Shown: positions 22,499 to 36,270 of the stretch, piece after piece
Numbering within the stretch: the first letter of the stretch is position 1
Layout of the letters: each line of letters starts with the position of its first letter
Origin: Amblyornis subalaris
Lineage: Eukaryota > Chordata > Aves > Passeriformes > Ptilonorhynchidae
Direction of reading: 5' to 3'
DNA: 64,000 bases
NCBI GenBank assembly: GCA_018881555.1
Contig: JACAXG010000107.1
Coordinates: 248,001-312,000, forward strand
Notes under the pieces: model-generated
The model's input: the letters and a program-made list of their open reading frames with translations, nothing else
What the model was told of the DNA's origin: nothing
Database searches by the model: none
Program-made: the position numbers and the translations under genes

Positions 22499-25400
22499 AT
22501 GTCTCTACCATTACTCCACATCCTCTCCAAAGCTCCTGACTTTACAAAGTCTGACTCCTGAGCAGGTACCAGAATGGGAGTACCAATCCTACAGACATCC
22601 ATAGTGGGAGAACAGCAACAGCAGGGACACTGAGTCAAAGAAAGTGACTGACAAAGTAAACAGAGAACCTGTGCTTTTGCCATTACTTTCATGTGAGCCG
22701 TAATACACATGCACAGCCAGGAAGGCTCTCCGTAGTTAAGTTTTCATCCAAATCCTGCACATAGGAAGCACCACAAACACAACTCCAGCTCGAGGACAAT
22801 CCAGCCCTGCTGGGACACAAGTATTTCAGAGTGGTGACCCACTTCTATTGAAACGCTGAGCACACCATCTCCTTGTCTTCAATTGTGTTTGGAGCACTCT
22901 CATTTCCCTGCATGACCCTGCTTCTCCTCCCTGTCACCACTGCATGTGTGTGGTGTGGAGAGAGGTAAAGGGGTCATAAGCATCTCCAAATTGGATAAAC
23001 ACTGTCTCATTGACATCAAAGGCAAACTCTCACTACTTTTATTGGGAGCAGAGATAGGCCACTACAGATAAATCCTGACCTACATAATTTTTGATGTTTG
23101 CCTGCACTTGTCATGACCAGAGACAGAGAGTGCCAGGAAATGGAATTTCTATCCGGTTTCACAGTTCAGACACAGGCAAAGTAACTGCAATAAAATCCAC
23201 CATAAATACTGACTCCACCTAGCAAAAAGTACTGAGGGGAATATGGAGAGCTAAATCCAACAGGACAGTGGGCTACTCAAAACAGGGGATTTTGTTCTGG
23301 GCTCCCAGGAGACAGCACAGATTTTCCTAGTTGCATCCTAAGCAGAATTCTCATCTAGGGCATATCCAGTATTACTTTTGCCACCAAAATCTTCATATCA
23401 GAACACACTCAACTACATTAAAAGCTGACATGAAAACCATGACCCTTACAAATACAGTAAGTGATGTTTTAAGATTACTTATTTTGACTGTTTGTTAGAC
23501 AGAGTTTTGTGTAAAGGCTTCAGAAAGATCTAAAAGCTTATTCCACATCCCTGTAAGATCAAGGGGGATCCAAATATAAACCCAAAGCCTCTTTTTCCCC
23601 CTCATCTGCAAGTTCTGATACATTTTCAGACACGCCAACAATACATTAAGAGAGAACAACATGGACAGAGGGCCCAATTCTTGCCTGAAACATGCTTTTT
23701 GGAATAAAATGTATTGATCTAGGTATTAAGGTATGTAGATATTAGGTCATCTGAAGTTCAAACCCTGCTCTCATTTATTGCAGAAAAAAAAAATGGCCAT
23801 AATACCTTGCTGACACTCTGTAATTTGTCCTTATAGACCATGATGCACACAAGTATTCAGCAAGAGCCACAGCAGAAATAGATGCCAGCAGATGGTATTA
23901 TTCTGAACCAAATCAATTAAGGACATTTACAATATGTCAAAAGTGCAGCTACAAAAACAAAGTGTAGACCTGTACATCTGTTTCTTAATGAAGACATGAA
24001 TATTTGACAGTTAGCCAACAAGCCATAATCTAAATGCTACAGCAACACCAATAATTGATAAGGAAATACCATACATATTAAGATTCTTCAACAGTCACCA
24101 CAAAATACAAGATGTTGAGCAGAAACTGAATAACCAGATACTGGAAGTCCGTATGTCATGCATAAATGTAGCAAAAATATAAGCACACGAGTTTTCAGTA
24201 TCACAGATTTTGTAAGGACTGTGATTTGCTCAAAAATTATAGTAATAGGAGTCACATGGCAATGATAAATGAAGAAATACTATTCTCTTCCATAACACAA
24301 TCCTCTGGCTTATTTAAAAGGCTTCTTGGAACACTGTCACCTTGACTGAAATAAAAAGAAAAGTGCTCACAATTACCCAAAAGTTGTTATATGACATCTC
24401 TGTTGAGAACGTGGTGACAATAAAAGAGGCATAAATAAGACACACAGCCAGGTATGTCAGTGGCATCTTGTAGACTACATAACACACAAATGGACTGAGG
24501 GAATCCAGGAGTTATTTGCGCAGGGAACAAAAATCCTACCTCTGTGAGTTCCCCATGGAGAAGATGAAAGTTGCAAACATTTCATGGGGTGAAAAAAATT
24601 CTCTATTCTGTGCCACAGCTTCATTCAACGTATTGAGGACTCATTTATGGAAGAAAAGGGCAACCAGTGAACACCTGCTGCTGAAGAAGGCATTTAGTGT
24701 CCACTGTGACAGTTGTTATCAGTGTTTGCTGCAGATTCCCACCACTACAAACAGGGATGGGACCATCCCAGTCACAGTCTGCTGCAACATGATGAAAGCT
24801 CTGGTATTAAAATAGACAATGGTATCGACTCCATGGACAGTGGTTGTTATTTAGCTCCTAGGGAACTCATACCAAGCTGCCAAATGGATAAAATATTTAG
24901 AAATATTTACATTAAGTGTTAATAAGGGCTGAGGGATGTGTTTCCTTAAGGACCCTGAAAAACATACTTACACTGTACATCAGAGCAATGGATCATTCAT
25001 TTTTACTAAGGCCCAGACAACAGTCTCATTAGACCAGAGATGGATTAAAGACAAATGATCTGGTGAATAATGTCACTGTGGGCCATGCAGCACTTCATCC
25101 AGGCAGTACCACTGAAAACAGATGACTGGGTTTGTAAGGACAGAAAACATAAGGCTTTAGGAATGGCGTTCCTAGGGGATAAAAAAAAAGCACTGCATAT
25201 TTACATTTAATCTGCTTTGTAAATTGATTTTTGTCATGTTACCTGTCAAACCATTGAACAAACTAAATAATTGCTTAAGCAGCACTGATAGAGATGTGAC
25301 AGATTATTCAAGCATTGTGATTCTTTGTTCTCATATATCTCATTAAGAAATGATGATTGGTTCCATTTACAGCTCTTAAGTTGAATTCAGTAACCAGTGA

Positions 25401-27048
25401 CACACGAACTCAACCTGGCATCTACTAATTTTTTATTGTTCTGAGACAGAAATTGTTCCTGGTAAAGTGGCTCTTGCAAACCATTTCAGTATAGTGGCTG
25501 ATGATTTTTTAATGACGCAACATAGAAGGGGAAAAAAAAACTGCAGCTGACTTCTCCGCTGATTTATAGCATCTATGGAATGAAAAGAAATAAAACTTCT
25601 TGTACTTTGTACTCCTCCTCTTCCCCCACCTCCTTTTTAGAGAACTATTTTTAACCTGTATCCTTTCATTAAATAAATTCACAGCACATCCCCGCAAACA
25701 ACTAAGTTGGCAGAAGATGGGAACTGCCCCGTGGGACATGCTCAGCCTCTTCCTCTTCTGTTGTGGAATTGCAACCTGTTCCTTCACAGCCTTGTAACTT
25801 TATAATGATGTTTGAAACCTGAGCGTAAGGAGCGTAAAATGCTGCTATTCCTGCCTGCTGCTGAGTAGTATGGGCTTCTCTTGATTCCCACAGGAAAAGC
25901 TCCAAGCTGTGGAAATCAAAGGCAGAATTTTACAGCCACTTCGAAATGCTACAAATTATTTAAGAAAAAACAAGAGAGACTTGGTGTGCTTTTGTGTGCT
26001 GGCCTCTGACTCCAGGAAGATCTACGCAGAACACAAAGCCAACCCACAAGGAGACCTCTAAGTAGACATTTTACAGGCACCCTCCAAAGCCAAAACTGTT
26101 TTTCTTAAATATTTTTACAACCAATCTCCCCACTTTCCATATTTTGCCTTGGTGTTAAAGTATGAAAATACCTAAGCCCCAGTTACATTCATAGGGGTGT
26201 CGCTTAAATAACAGCAGAAAAGGGATTTGATTGCAGAAAGTGATGAACTCCCTGCCACGACAACAGTGGGGTTTGAACCAGCACAGCTTTGCAAGCCACA
26301 ACTGTACAGCAGCAGAAGGCAACAAGCAGTTGCACTGGAGCTAAACGTGGACAGTGAAGATACTTCAACCATCCCACTTACAGAGAGGAACCCCCCACAG
26401 GCTACTCGACACAGACCTCCAAACATCAAACACAACGTCAGTTAATTCACCTTCCCACTTGGTCCACAGAGTTTGCACCCGAAAATCTCCAACAGACTNC
26501 ATCTGCTCTGCACCACCTTCATTTCCCCCATGGGAAGGATGCTTTATCTAAACAAATAAAGCCCTTAACTGCCCCAAAGGAAGATGCTTTGCTGTCTTTC
26601 AGCTGTGCCTCCCAGCTGTGCACACCTGCAGGATGTGACTCTGGCACTGCACCCTACCAAGGACTTCGTGCAGNATTTAGACAAGAGATGGAAAGCAGGG
26701 ATTTAGCGTAGCAGAGGTAACGTGGAGATGGAGGACAGAAGGAGAGGGAAGGATCATTGTGCTCTTCCTATTTGACTGGGTTCACCCCCATTAGCTAATT
26801 TAGCACAGGGGTACCACACAGTTCCTGCCTTCCTCTAAATGTAATCAATATATGAGGAGAAATTCAGACTACAGAATAAATTAACAGTGTCCACAATGCT
26901 CTTGAACAGTTTTTACCAAATGGTACAAGTCATTCTCTATGCATTCATTAATGAAGCCAAACAACATGCTGTTTGGCAAGAAACCACTGCTATGTACTGC
27001 TGTATATCTCTATATATCACTACATAAACAGTATTTTTAATTTGTGGG

Positions 27049-27112
27049 TATATATACATTTATATATACTATATATATAGAGAGAGAGAGAGAGACAGAC
27101 AGACACAGAGAC
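27049..27112. repeat. Compound microsatellite (TA)n-(GA)n-(GACA)n
   Basis: An alternating TATA stretch at about 27049-27078 passes into eight or so GA units and then GACA/CACAGA units to about 27112. It is low-complexity, length-unstable DNA within the intron. Apparent short proteins here are translations of the repeat. Confidence 0.9.
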
Positions 27113-30100
27113 ACTGTATGTACTTATATGTATATAAAGGGCTCCTCCACCTCCCTCACAACCAGATGGCAATGCAACATAAAGATGCCACAACATCACA
27201 GCATCTCCAGGGCAAACACTGGCACTGAAGTTGCTGGTCATTTTAGTGGTTGTTGACTGAAAATTATGAAAGTGCTGCCTGGTGCAGTACAAGCTGTCCT
27301 GTCCAAAAGACCCATATCCATGAATTTTTGCAGTTCATGAACAAGGAAGGGAACTTAGTACAGTCAGTTAAGCTGTAGCTGAATCCCATTGCTCTGCTTT
27401 GCCCCAGACCTCTCCTTTTATCTTTCCCCCAGCNCAGCTCCACTCACCTGCAGAACCAGCATGTTCTCAGCTTTAGTGCCTGTTATGTTCCCTTTCCACA
27501 GTAGCAGAAGGGCACACATTTGCTTTCTGGACACAAATCATCTCAGCTGTCACTCAGGAATCTTTGAATCACTTTCATTGCTTTCCATTAAAAATACAAG
27601 ATTCATCAGAGACACTCATTCAATGCACTTGCCTACAAAGCTCCGCAAGATTTTTTTTCAAGCTCTCTCTCTTAAGAGCATAAAATTTATGTCTATGACA
27701 TAAATTACATGGCTATGGACAGGAAAATTAGTCAGTAAAATTACTCTAGATACACCTCAACATGCCCAAGAGCAGAAGTCTTCTTGCAGCCTGCAGTACC
27801 TCTATGCCCTCCGTCTATGTGCTTTGGAGAAATGTTTTTTTCAGCTCATTTCTTCGTACATTCTCCACTGACATCTAAGTATATAGCCTCTGCTTCCTAA
27901 AAGGCATAAGTCAAACCTGTGACAGGAGACATTTCCCTTCCTTCTAAATTATTCCTCTTCTGCTCCAGTGCCTGGGTCATTAGGCCAAACGGAGTTACAC
28001 TGTTTTTCTGCTCCATTAATATATTTGTCTAAGCATGTTCTCATGGTGCTTCAAGCAACGTGGCTAACAAGCTGCGTGCTGTTTGCCCCCCTCTTCTCTC
28101 CCTAGAAAAGATAAGACGGATTTGTGGCATTTTTTTACATTTGCGAGCATTTTATTTTGGGAGGGAGAGCNTGTTTGCTTTGCAATATTCAGGTTGCTAT
28201 GTAATTATGCTAGAGAAGGTGTCGCAAAACACCACGGCTTGCACCCAGCGAAGGAGGTGGTGTTTTTATGATGCTCATCATCAGCCTATGGAAAAGCTTA
28301 ACAGTGTCAGANTTTCCTCTCAAAAAAAGCTGAACAAATTAATTGCACCCTTGCAGCAAGAAATCCCGTTAAAGCAGAGGTGTGAGGCTGATGCTGATCC
28401 TAGAGCTTTAGATAGTCTTTAAGATATCTCGGGCCCCAGCTACACAACATCCCAAGATAAAAGAAAAAGCCTTTGAATTTGTTCAGGCGTTATTCAAGAA
28501 AACAGGGTAGGGAGCACAGAACAAGTTTAATACACTCGTGGTATCTTGTGCCATTGACAGCACACACCAAGCACTTTGCTATGCCTGAAATTTTCAAAAC
28601 ACCACAGTCTTCATGGCTGGGCACACTGTGCTGAGTTACTTACGCTGGGAGGCAAGAGAAGAGTGAGCAGTGGGAGGAAATCTCCAAGCCAACTCAATAT
28701 AACAGTGAAGGATTATTCAGGGATGCTCCAGAAATCTCTCTCGACTATGGCTGAATTTGATTAGCAACCTGTGCCTTCCCCAGAGGAGTTTTCGACGTGG
28801 CTTCAAATCCTCTAAGTGGTCTCCCCTCCCTTCAGCTCTCTTCTGTGTTGTTTGGGTTTTTTATGTAATTTTGGGTTTTTTCATAGTTTTTCATCCAGTA
28901 GTTTCCCTCATTTCTGCTCTTGCCCATCACAGTGGGGCAGCAGGGTCACAGCTGGTGAGTTTGTATGGAAAACTGATGCCTGGTTGAAGCCCGGTCCTTT
29001 CAATTATTTAAGCTGGGATGAGACGATGGGATCCTGCTGGGAGCGATCCCACATCACCCCAAGAACTGCCTGGACTGTTCCAGCTCTTTATAGCTCTGGG
29101 CAGACCTGGATTCCTCTGAGCAGCTGAAACAACAGAGCAATAAAGCGCCCACGCTGTTACCAACAGCAGAGACAGTGCTTTGCCTCTTCAAACCCTAACT
29201 AGTAAAAACGAATTACATGTGATGACCCTGGGTGAATCACATACAAATAAATACATTTTGAGGATATTGGTGCTGACACAGTGCCCGCTACTAAAAGAAG
29301 TAGGACAGTCCCCTGCATAAGGCTGGAGTTAAGATTCAGGCTCAGCTCTGGGTTTACAAGTGACACACTTGACCATCTTTAAAAAAACAATGTTAGCATT
29401 TTTGTCTTATTTATTTAGATTATAAGTTCTCCTGAGTACAAACAGTCTTTTACTCTGGTGTTTGCAGTAGTCCTACTCAACAGTGCCTGATCTCATTTGA
29501 GGCCAGTAAAAGGCACAGTGAAAAAAAACCCAAGTATTTTAGACCCTTCATATTTCACTTGCTAGTGTCCAACCCTCAGATACACACTGGCTTCTCAGCC
29601 TTTGCAAATCTCTACATTTAAGCAGGAGGAGCTGTGCTGGTTTATTCTGTNCTGCACTAGAAGCCCATCCATTTCTGTGACCAGCGACAAAGCTGGTGGG
29701 AGAGGGGCAGCCACGTTTCCTAAGTGCCATGGGGGTGTCAGGCAGGTTTTAAACACCCTGCTCAGCAAAACGCAACATCACAGAACAACTCTGCAGCACT
29801 GGGGGGTTCTGTCTTAAGGGAGAGCCTGAGGAACCTTTGGAGCTCTGAGGAAGACCTGCAAACCTCCACACTCCATCACTGATGAACAGGGATNTATAAC
29901 TCTCCTTGCTCTCCAAACTGCCACACCAGCCCTCACCAAAACAAACTGGGAGGATAAGGCTCCCAGACCTCAGAAATTCCACGGATTCTGACTTCACTCC
30001 CATCAGCCAGAGATGAAAATTCTGGGTCTTCTGTATTCTGGCAACTCAGCATAAGATGTAATTCCCAACTTTTGGGTGCTCAGGCTTGAAAGAACATACC

Positions 30101-31621
30101 TTCAAATACACAACCTAAATTAGGGAGAGCATTAAGGACTAGGACAAGAATCCATGGCAGAAAAACTGCGAAGGGAAAGGGTCTAGGGGGGAGATGCCAC
30201 AATACTTCACCCTGATGCTGCTCCTGCAAAATGCTCACGTTCATTTACATCATTACAAGCACCTCCTTTTTGTTCCTCCTGGAAACTGCGAGAAGACAAA
30301 CTGTTTGGTTTATCTCCAATTGGGGATATAAGAAAATCAAAACAAAAATAAAAAATAAATCCTCAATACCTCTAAGCCAGCATGGTTTCTCTCATTCACT
30401 TCTTCCCATCTTACTCTTGAAAAAAGGTATTTTAATAACTATCTTATGTAGTCCAGTTGTCCAAAACTGTTATTATTTTAACTGTGACACATGATATTGC
30501 TCAGGAGAAGATCAAGCAAAATCAACAACCTATTGTTACAGAGGATCCCCAGCACTGTGCTCAGCTGTTCTACACACATATCAGAGCCAAAACAGAGCTT
30601 CCCAGTAGCTTTTTCTTAGTGCATCCAATGTTAAAAAAAAAAAATGGATTTTTAACTCAGCCAAAAAATTCTGCTAAAGAGTATTATTTTAATTTAACCT
30701 TATACAATCTGTTTGGTGAGTAATTCTGGCATAAAACTCAATACGGAGCTTTCAACACGAAAACATCAGTAAAGGGCCTTCAAAAGTTTATTAACAATCT
30801 GTTATTTATAGCTTTCTTTTTCAAAAATGATTGGCACAACATTCAGAGGAAAATTATAGGAACTGCCAAGTCAGATAATAAAAAAAACATATCAGTGTTA
30901 AGATTTGATAGAAAGGTTTTAAGAAACACTATGATTGCTAAAAATGAGAAATATTCCGATTGCTAAGCCAGCTATTTGTCATTCAACAAGAGCCCAATCA
31001 CACACATATGTTTGCAAATTATTGTTGTTGTTGTTAATTATTATTTACAGAGAAGCACTGAAATGCAAGGTGGTTTGAATTCCAATGAAAACGACAGATC
31101 GCTGCCCCAAGGAATTTTTTATCCCTCCTTTCACTCACTACCTGTTTACTGACAGTACCCGCTTAGTTCCAACTTGTTTTCCTGCTATCTAAAATGACTA
31201 GAAAATTAGGTCCTATTAAGTAATCATGAATATAAACTGTGAGTCACCGGTTAAGTGAATACCATTACTGGCAATAAATTCAGAATCCTATTATAAATGC
31301 CTGTTATTGTCAAGCAAACCAAAACAATACAACTTATTCAATATTAATTGTATCCTTGGATGCTTGAAAGGATTAAATAACCCCAACTAATATTCTGCAC
31401 GTAGTCAGGAGAACTGTGTGTGAAGGACAACAAAAATAATTGAGGTCAGTAACCAAGGTGGAGAGAAAAAGAGGCAAAAAGGAAGGAAAACATACATAGA
31501 GAGATATTTCAGCTCCTATGTGAAAGCAGATGGAGGGTGAAGGAAGCAGACAGGCTGCTCCAGATGGTGGGAGCNGCGGCGAAGAAGGCTCTCACACCCA
31601 CTGTGTTGTGGCTGTGATGGG

Positions 31622-31695
31622 AACAAGAGACTTTTGGTTAAAGGATTACTGTAGGGCTCCAAAGACTTGGGTTCAGCTCCGTCCACCACCTCTCC
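31622..31695 (+). mobile_element. Possible degraded MIR-like SINE
   Basis: The order GACTTTTGGTTAAAGGATTA, CTCCAAAGACTTGGGTTCAGCTCC, then CCACCTCTCC resembles the tRNA-derived head of a MIR or related SINE (GGTTAAGAGC ... CTGGGTTCGAATCCC ... TCTGCCAC). The match is short and could be chance. Confidence 0.3.
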
Positions 31696-33544
31696 ACCCT
31701 CTGGGTTTTGCTTGTTGGGAGCTTTTGGGGTGTCAGCTACCTCTGTGGCTGCCAAAAAGCACCCGTATTTTCATGCATGCTTTGCCCTCAGCTCACATCT
31801 ACACAAAGAGCAGTTGTGGAATCGATATTGGTTACGCTGAAGTCCTGAGTACTGATATTGAGTGTTGGCCTAGGCAAGGATCACATTTTCCTAAGCCCTA
31901 TGCAAAAAATTGTGGGGGAAAAACCCAAATAGTCTATTCCAACCAACCCAAATATCTTACTGTCACCTTGCTGGTCAAGCACCCTCCTTGACTGCACAGA
32001 CTTGCAGGTGAGCAAGCATCCTCCGGCAGCAGGGAGCTCAGAAAGGACACAGATGTACTTAGAATATCCACAGAAAAAGAGACAAGGCAGGGGGAAAAAA
32101 GAGTTAAGGCATCAAAAACAGCAGAAAAACAGGCTCATGAATAAAGCTCGACCACATATGTGAGCTGACAACAAAGCAACTGTGTGTCTCCAAAATTATG
32201 TATTTACCTGAAAGCTTTTGATTATTGAGTATTTTGAAAATTTAATTTCAGACGATGAAAGAAAATTGGCCTTTAGGGTACATTGTTGCCCCAAACAAGC
32301 ACTTTCCAAAATGCACCTGTGAACCACAGTTGGAGAGCTGTCAAAAATCCCTTCCCACCAATGGCTGCCAATTTTTTTCTCAATCCTCACCATCAGCCTT
32401 TAAATCTATTGGCCATCTTGCTTTTCTTTCTTTCCCATTTCAATTCCAGCTGAATGCTCAAATCTGTTGTTTTCTGTAAGTGTTCAAGGAAGACCAACAA
32501 TTTACATCACAAGAGAGTAACTCATTATTTTTAAGCCTTCAAGAACATACTGGAGAGCAAACTATGCCAGATGATAGCAAACAGGATTACTTGGTTGAAA
32601 ACAAAATGTGTCACCTTAAAGCAGTCCTAACAGCATTTTTCTGCTTTCCCTAAATAGAGTACACAAACTAAAACATCTGAGTTGTTTCACACAGTTAAGT
32701 TAAACATTAATATTTGGACCTCAGCTTTCACTCCTCCCACAGACGCTAGAGAGGTGCTGTAGGCACCTCTCAGCATGAATTATCCCTGACCCCATGTGAG
32801 TTTGACAGTGAGATTCCCAGAGTTACAGATTTTAATGTCAGAAATTACCATGAAATATCTTCCTCTGTAAACATGGACAAGAGGCACTCTTCTGCTGCAT
32901 GAAGCTTGAGAGCTTTCAGAGTTCTCAGAAAATCATCCCAGAGGAGATGAGATCCACTTGCCTTCACGGTTTGTTCCAGTGGTTCATCAACCTTCCCACT
33001 GAGAACATGCATCTTAACTCCAGCCCTTTGAGACACTGTATTTTCTTTCATGAAGAATTTTTTTTTTTAGGTGAACTGTTTCTTTAATTTAAAAAAAAGA
33101 AAAGGAAAATATTGAACTGAGGAAAATATGAAACAATCTGACAGAGCCACTGCTGCCTCACTGAGGCGTTGTAAAAGAGAGGCAGCAATTGTTGGTAATG
33201 TCAGCAGAAACTCGAAAATCAGACAAACTCCTCAATCATCCCAGGGGGCACCGAGCCAAGGCAAACACAAATATCAATGTCTTTCTTTACGTCTTGAGAA
33301 CTTCCAAAATCAGAAGGGAAAAACAACTGAGCAACTTGCACGATTCCTCAAGTTAAACAGCTAAACAGGGGTGATCTGTTGTGTTGAATCCAACACAAGT
33401 GCTTTTGGCACCCAGTTGATGAGAAGGGAAGATCTTTGACCAGAGGCAACCAGATCTTGAGCCCTGTGGTACCTCCCAAGACCTCCCCTGTACACAGCAG
33501 CCTCTGCCAGGACCTTCCCGACCACCAGCACCTTCTCACTGGTG

Positions 33545-33735
33545 GGAGCCAAGGCCGGCCCGAGGCACAGCCCCCAGGAGGGTCTGACCACCCCAGAACA
33601 GATGAGAGCAGGGGTTGGATCGGCTCCCGGGAAGCCCCAGCGCCAGTGCGAGGCTGCGCGCAGGGGAAGGCACCGCGAGGGACGGGAGAGGACAGAGACA
33701 CAGCAGACAGCACGTCAGGGTTTGTGACGATGTGT
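33545..33735. promoter_or_regulatory. Intronic CpG patch, 4 kb downstream of exon 1
   Basis: Around 13-14 CpGs lie in about 190 bp in otherwise CpG-poor intron, followed by a TG-rich run at 33731-33756. No coding homology is seen. It is a possible promoter-proximal intronic enhancer. Confidence 0.3.
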
Positions 33736-36129
33736 GTGTGTGCACGTGGGTGTGTGAGAAAGAAAAGAGATGTGAGAGGAGGACGAGGAGTGACTTGACT
33801 TCACAGCATGAACGAGCACGTACTGGTGTGTGGAAGAGCCATGGAGAGTGCCAGGAGCCCATCAAATGGCGTAAGAGTATAGAAGTGACACAGATGAACC
33901 AAAAATTACCATAGAGGCCTTGAGAAAAACAGAACCACCCATATGTTTTTCTCTATACTGTATTTTAGGAAAATACTGGAAACTTCACTGAAGCATATTT
34001 GTCTTCCCACCCAGCTCTTACTATGTTATGGCTATATCCACGCAACTCCCTGTGTTATGTTTTCTAAGCTTTAAGGAATCTACTACATCATTTTTAAGGA
34101 CAGCACCAGTATTTTTATAGTTACTAAGTTTGAGCCCTTCTAAATATTCCAACTTCATCATAACTCTGATGTCAATAAGGCCTAATGACAGATACCTTAG
34201 AAATGTGGCATTGAACCAATGAGGCAGATCAAATGATGAGTAGAGCTACAATCGGCGATTTCGTGGAAATTTAAAGAGAAGCATTTAGTCAGATCCTCTT
34301 CTTTCCTCAAGCACATCTGTCCTGACTTGGAAGGGACTCTAAATTGCATCAGCTCAGGATCCGCCCCGCTGCTATGATTTTATTTTATCCTTGATTTATT
34401 TTATTTTTTCCTAACTACGTTTTCAGGATCTGTAATTTCACTATCGATGGCTCAGTAGTGAATAGGTCCAGTTTCAAGATGGAGCACTCAATGAACTTGT
34501 GCATGTAGAGCGTGGTTCACTGTCCTATGTGGACTGGCACAGCTCTAGAATGGATCAGGACAATCATATATATTGTAATGTAATAATATATAAACTGTAT
34601 CAATAATCATGTATTTTAAAATAGATTAGTATTGCCAAATTATTTTGTTGACACTCTGGTACCTGGATTGCAGTCCCAAATTAAGATTGCACATGCTTTA
34701 ATATCCGCATAAATACAGAACAGGGTAAATACAGGTTTGGGTACATCTGAGCCAGCCACTGCATTGCTGGTACTTCTTTAGAAAAACATTATTGCCCAAC
34801 AGCTTAGAGCAGAGCAAACAACACAGACCTCAGCCACCAAAGGAAGCAATTCTTTGGGTGGAAAAGGGCTACTGTCTTACATCTGGACATGACATCCAAT
34901 TCAATTTCAGCATCAATGTGGCTAGACATGATTTACAGGGACATATAAATAATTAATTCCAGCTCTGGAAGGGAGAGCTCGGTACTCATTAGAGGTTCCT
35001 TGAAACCCAAATGATAAAATGATTAACCAACTTAGGATATTTTTAATAATTCCAGCGAATTTCAACTCTGCCATGTTAAAGATCTGCTGAAGAGCTTTTA
35101 TTCAGATGAAAGGCTCTTTTCTGAGAACAAATCATTAATAGGGTATACACATAGATTTAATATTCACAAATCAATGCACTTTAAATAAAATATGCTTTTA
35201 AAGTTTCTTTTTCACTTTCTTCCCTGATTTGGGGGTTTAGTGCTTTTCTTTCTCTAACCAATTTTACCACAGGCAGTTAAGACAGCTGCATGAAAAAGGG
35301 CTGCTTTTCTGTTAAAAATGCTTTTAGCAGTTTGGCATCCTGAAATGGAATGGCAGAGAAATGTAAAATACAGCTACTACAATCCAACGCATTTCAAGTT
35401 ACATGCCAAGCTTTTCACTCCATACTGGACAAAAGTCTATTAGACAGTGAGATCAAGTGTTGGCTGTCCAATGCAGTTCAGCATCACAGTGCAGGAGGGA
35501 TCAAAGCAGATTTTATCCCTGCTCCTGAATAATGCCAGAGGAAAACATTCTGGTCCAAATATCTTAAAGCTATTTATACTTATATAGCTTAATTCCCATT
35601 TAAATACTTTCTTATCAATAACTGAGAATGTTTCTCATCATTTGGGCTCCTGGACCCTGAGTATCTGCTGGTCAAGTCAGTGAACAGCCCTTCACTGCCT
35701 TCAGTGGGAATGGAACAGGCACTTTAATGATTTGCACAGCAATGGCCTAAATTCTTTAGAAGTTTCACATCCTGGTAAGTCACACCAGACCTGGTAGGAA
35801 CTGCAGGTGCTGTGCTGGTGGGTGGCCAAGGACAGAGCCAAAACTCAGATTCAAATCTTCTAATTATCGGCCTGCCCTTGGAGGCTAAGGAATGCACAAC
35901 CAGAAGGCAACCCACGTGGAGGCTGTTAAGTGCACATATATTCATAATTAAATACAGCTACATCTGGAAAAGAAAACAGCTCTAATTTCTTTATACAGGC
36001 CCAGGTAATCCAGTTATTTTCATTTTCTAAAACTTTCTAGATTGACTGTTAAGTCAAGTTTAAAAACTTCACAGCTTCCACTCCCATCAGAAAGGACTTA
36101 CCAAACTGTGAGGCTCAGACACTGGTTAA

Positions 36130-36270
36130 TAGTTTGAGACACTAATTGGCCATATTTAATGAATTTAATTTGCAACAGCCATGCTAATATGCATAATTAT
36201 TAACTCTGACCAGCTTTACCTTCTTTGGGACCTACACCTGCTCCCATTAAGGATATGGATCAAGGCCACA
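36130..36270. promoter_or_regulatory. POU/homeodomain-type motif cluster in intron 1
   Basis: Positions 36181-36200 read ATGCTAATATGCATAATTAT: an octamer-like ATGCTAAT directly followed by ATGCATAAT, then TTATTAA. TTAATTTGCA, CTAATTGGCC and ATTTAATGAATTTAATTT flank it. This is a dense run of POU-class III and homeodomain-like sites about 1.5 kb inside the intron from exon 1. Binding is not shown. Confidence 0.35.

Larger units (their letters stand above)
22499..36129. other. Intronic sequence, mostly without recognised elements
   Basis: The stretch is AT-rich in long segments (for example 23700-25500 and 30780-31400). The segment at 30780-31400 is repeat-free and has the look of conserved non-coding DNA, but I cannot test this. 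It contains a microsatellite at 27.1 kb, a possible MIR trace at 31.6 kb and a CpG patch at 33.6 kb, all listed separately. No exon is recognised. Confidence 0.5.

Noticed and set aside
24516..24815. 99-codon plus-strand frame with several Cys residues
   Set aside because: It begins with TTG, and no family is recognised. The Cys spacing does not fit a zinc-finger pattern I know.
34326..34350. CTTGGAAGGGACTCTAAATT, resembling the CR1 3' end
   Set aside because: Only a dozen or so bases fit and neither the tail repeat nor ORF2 sequence flanks it.
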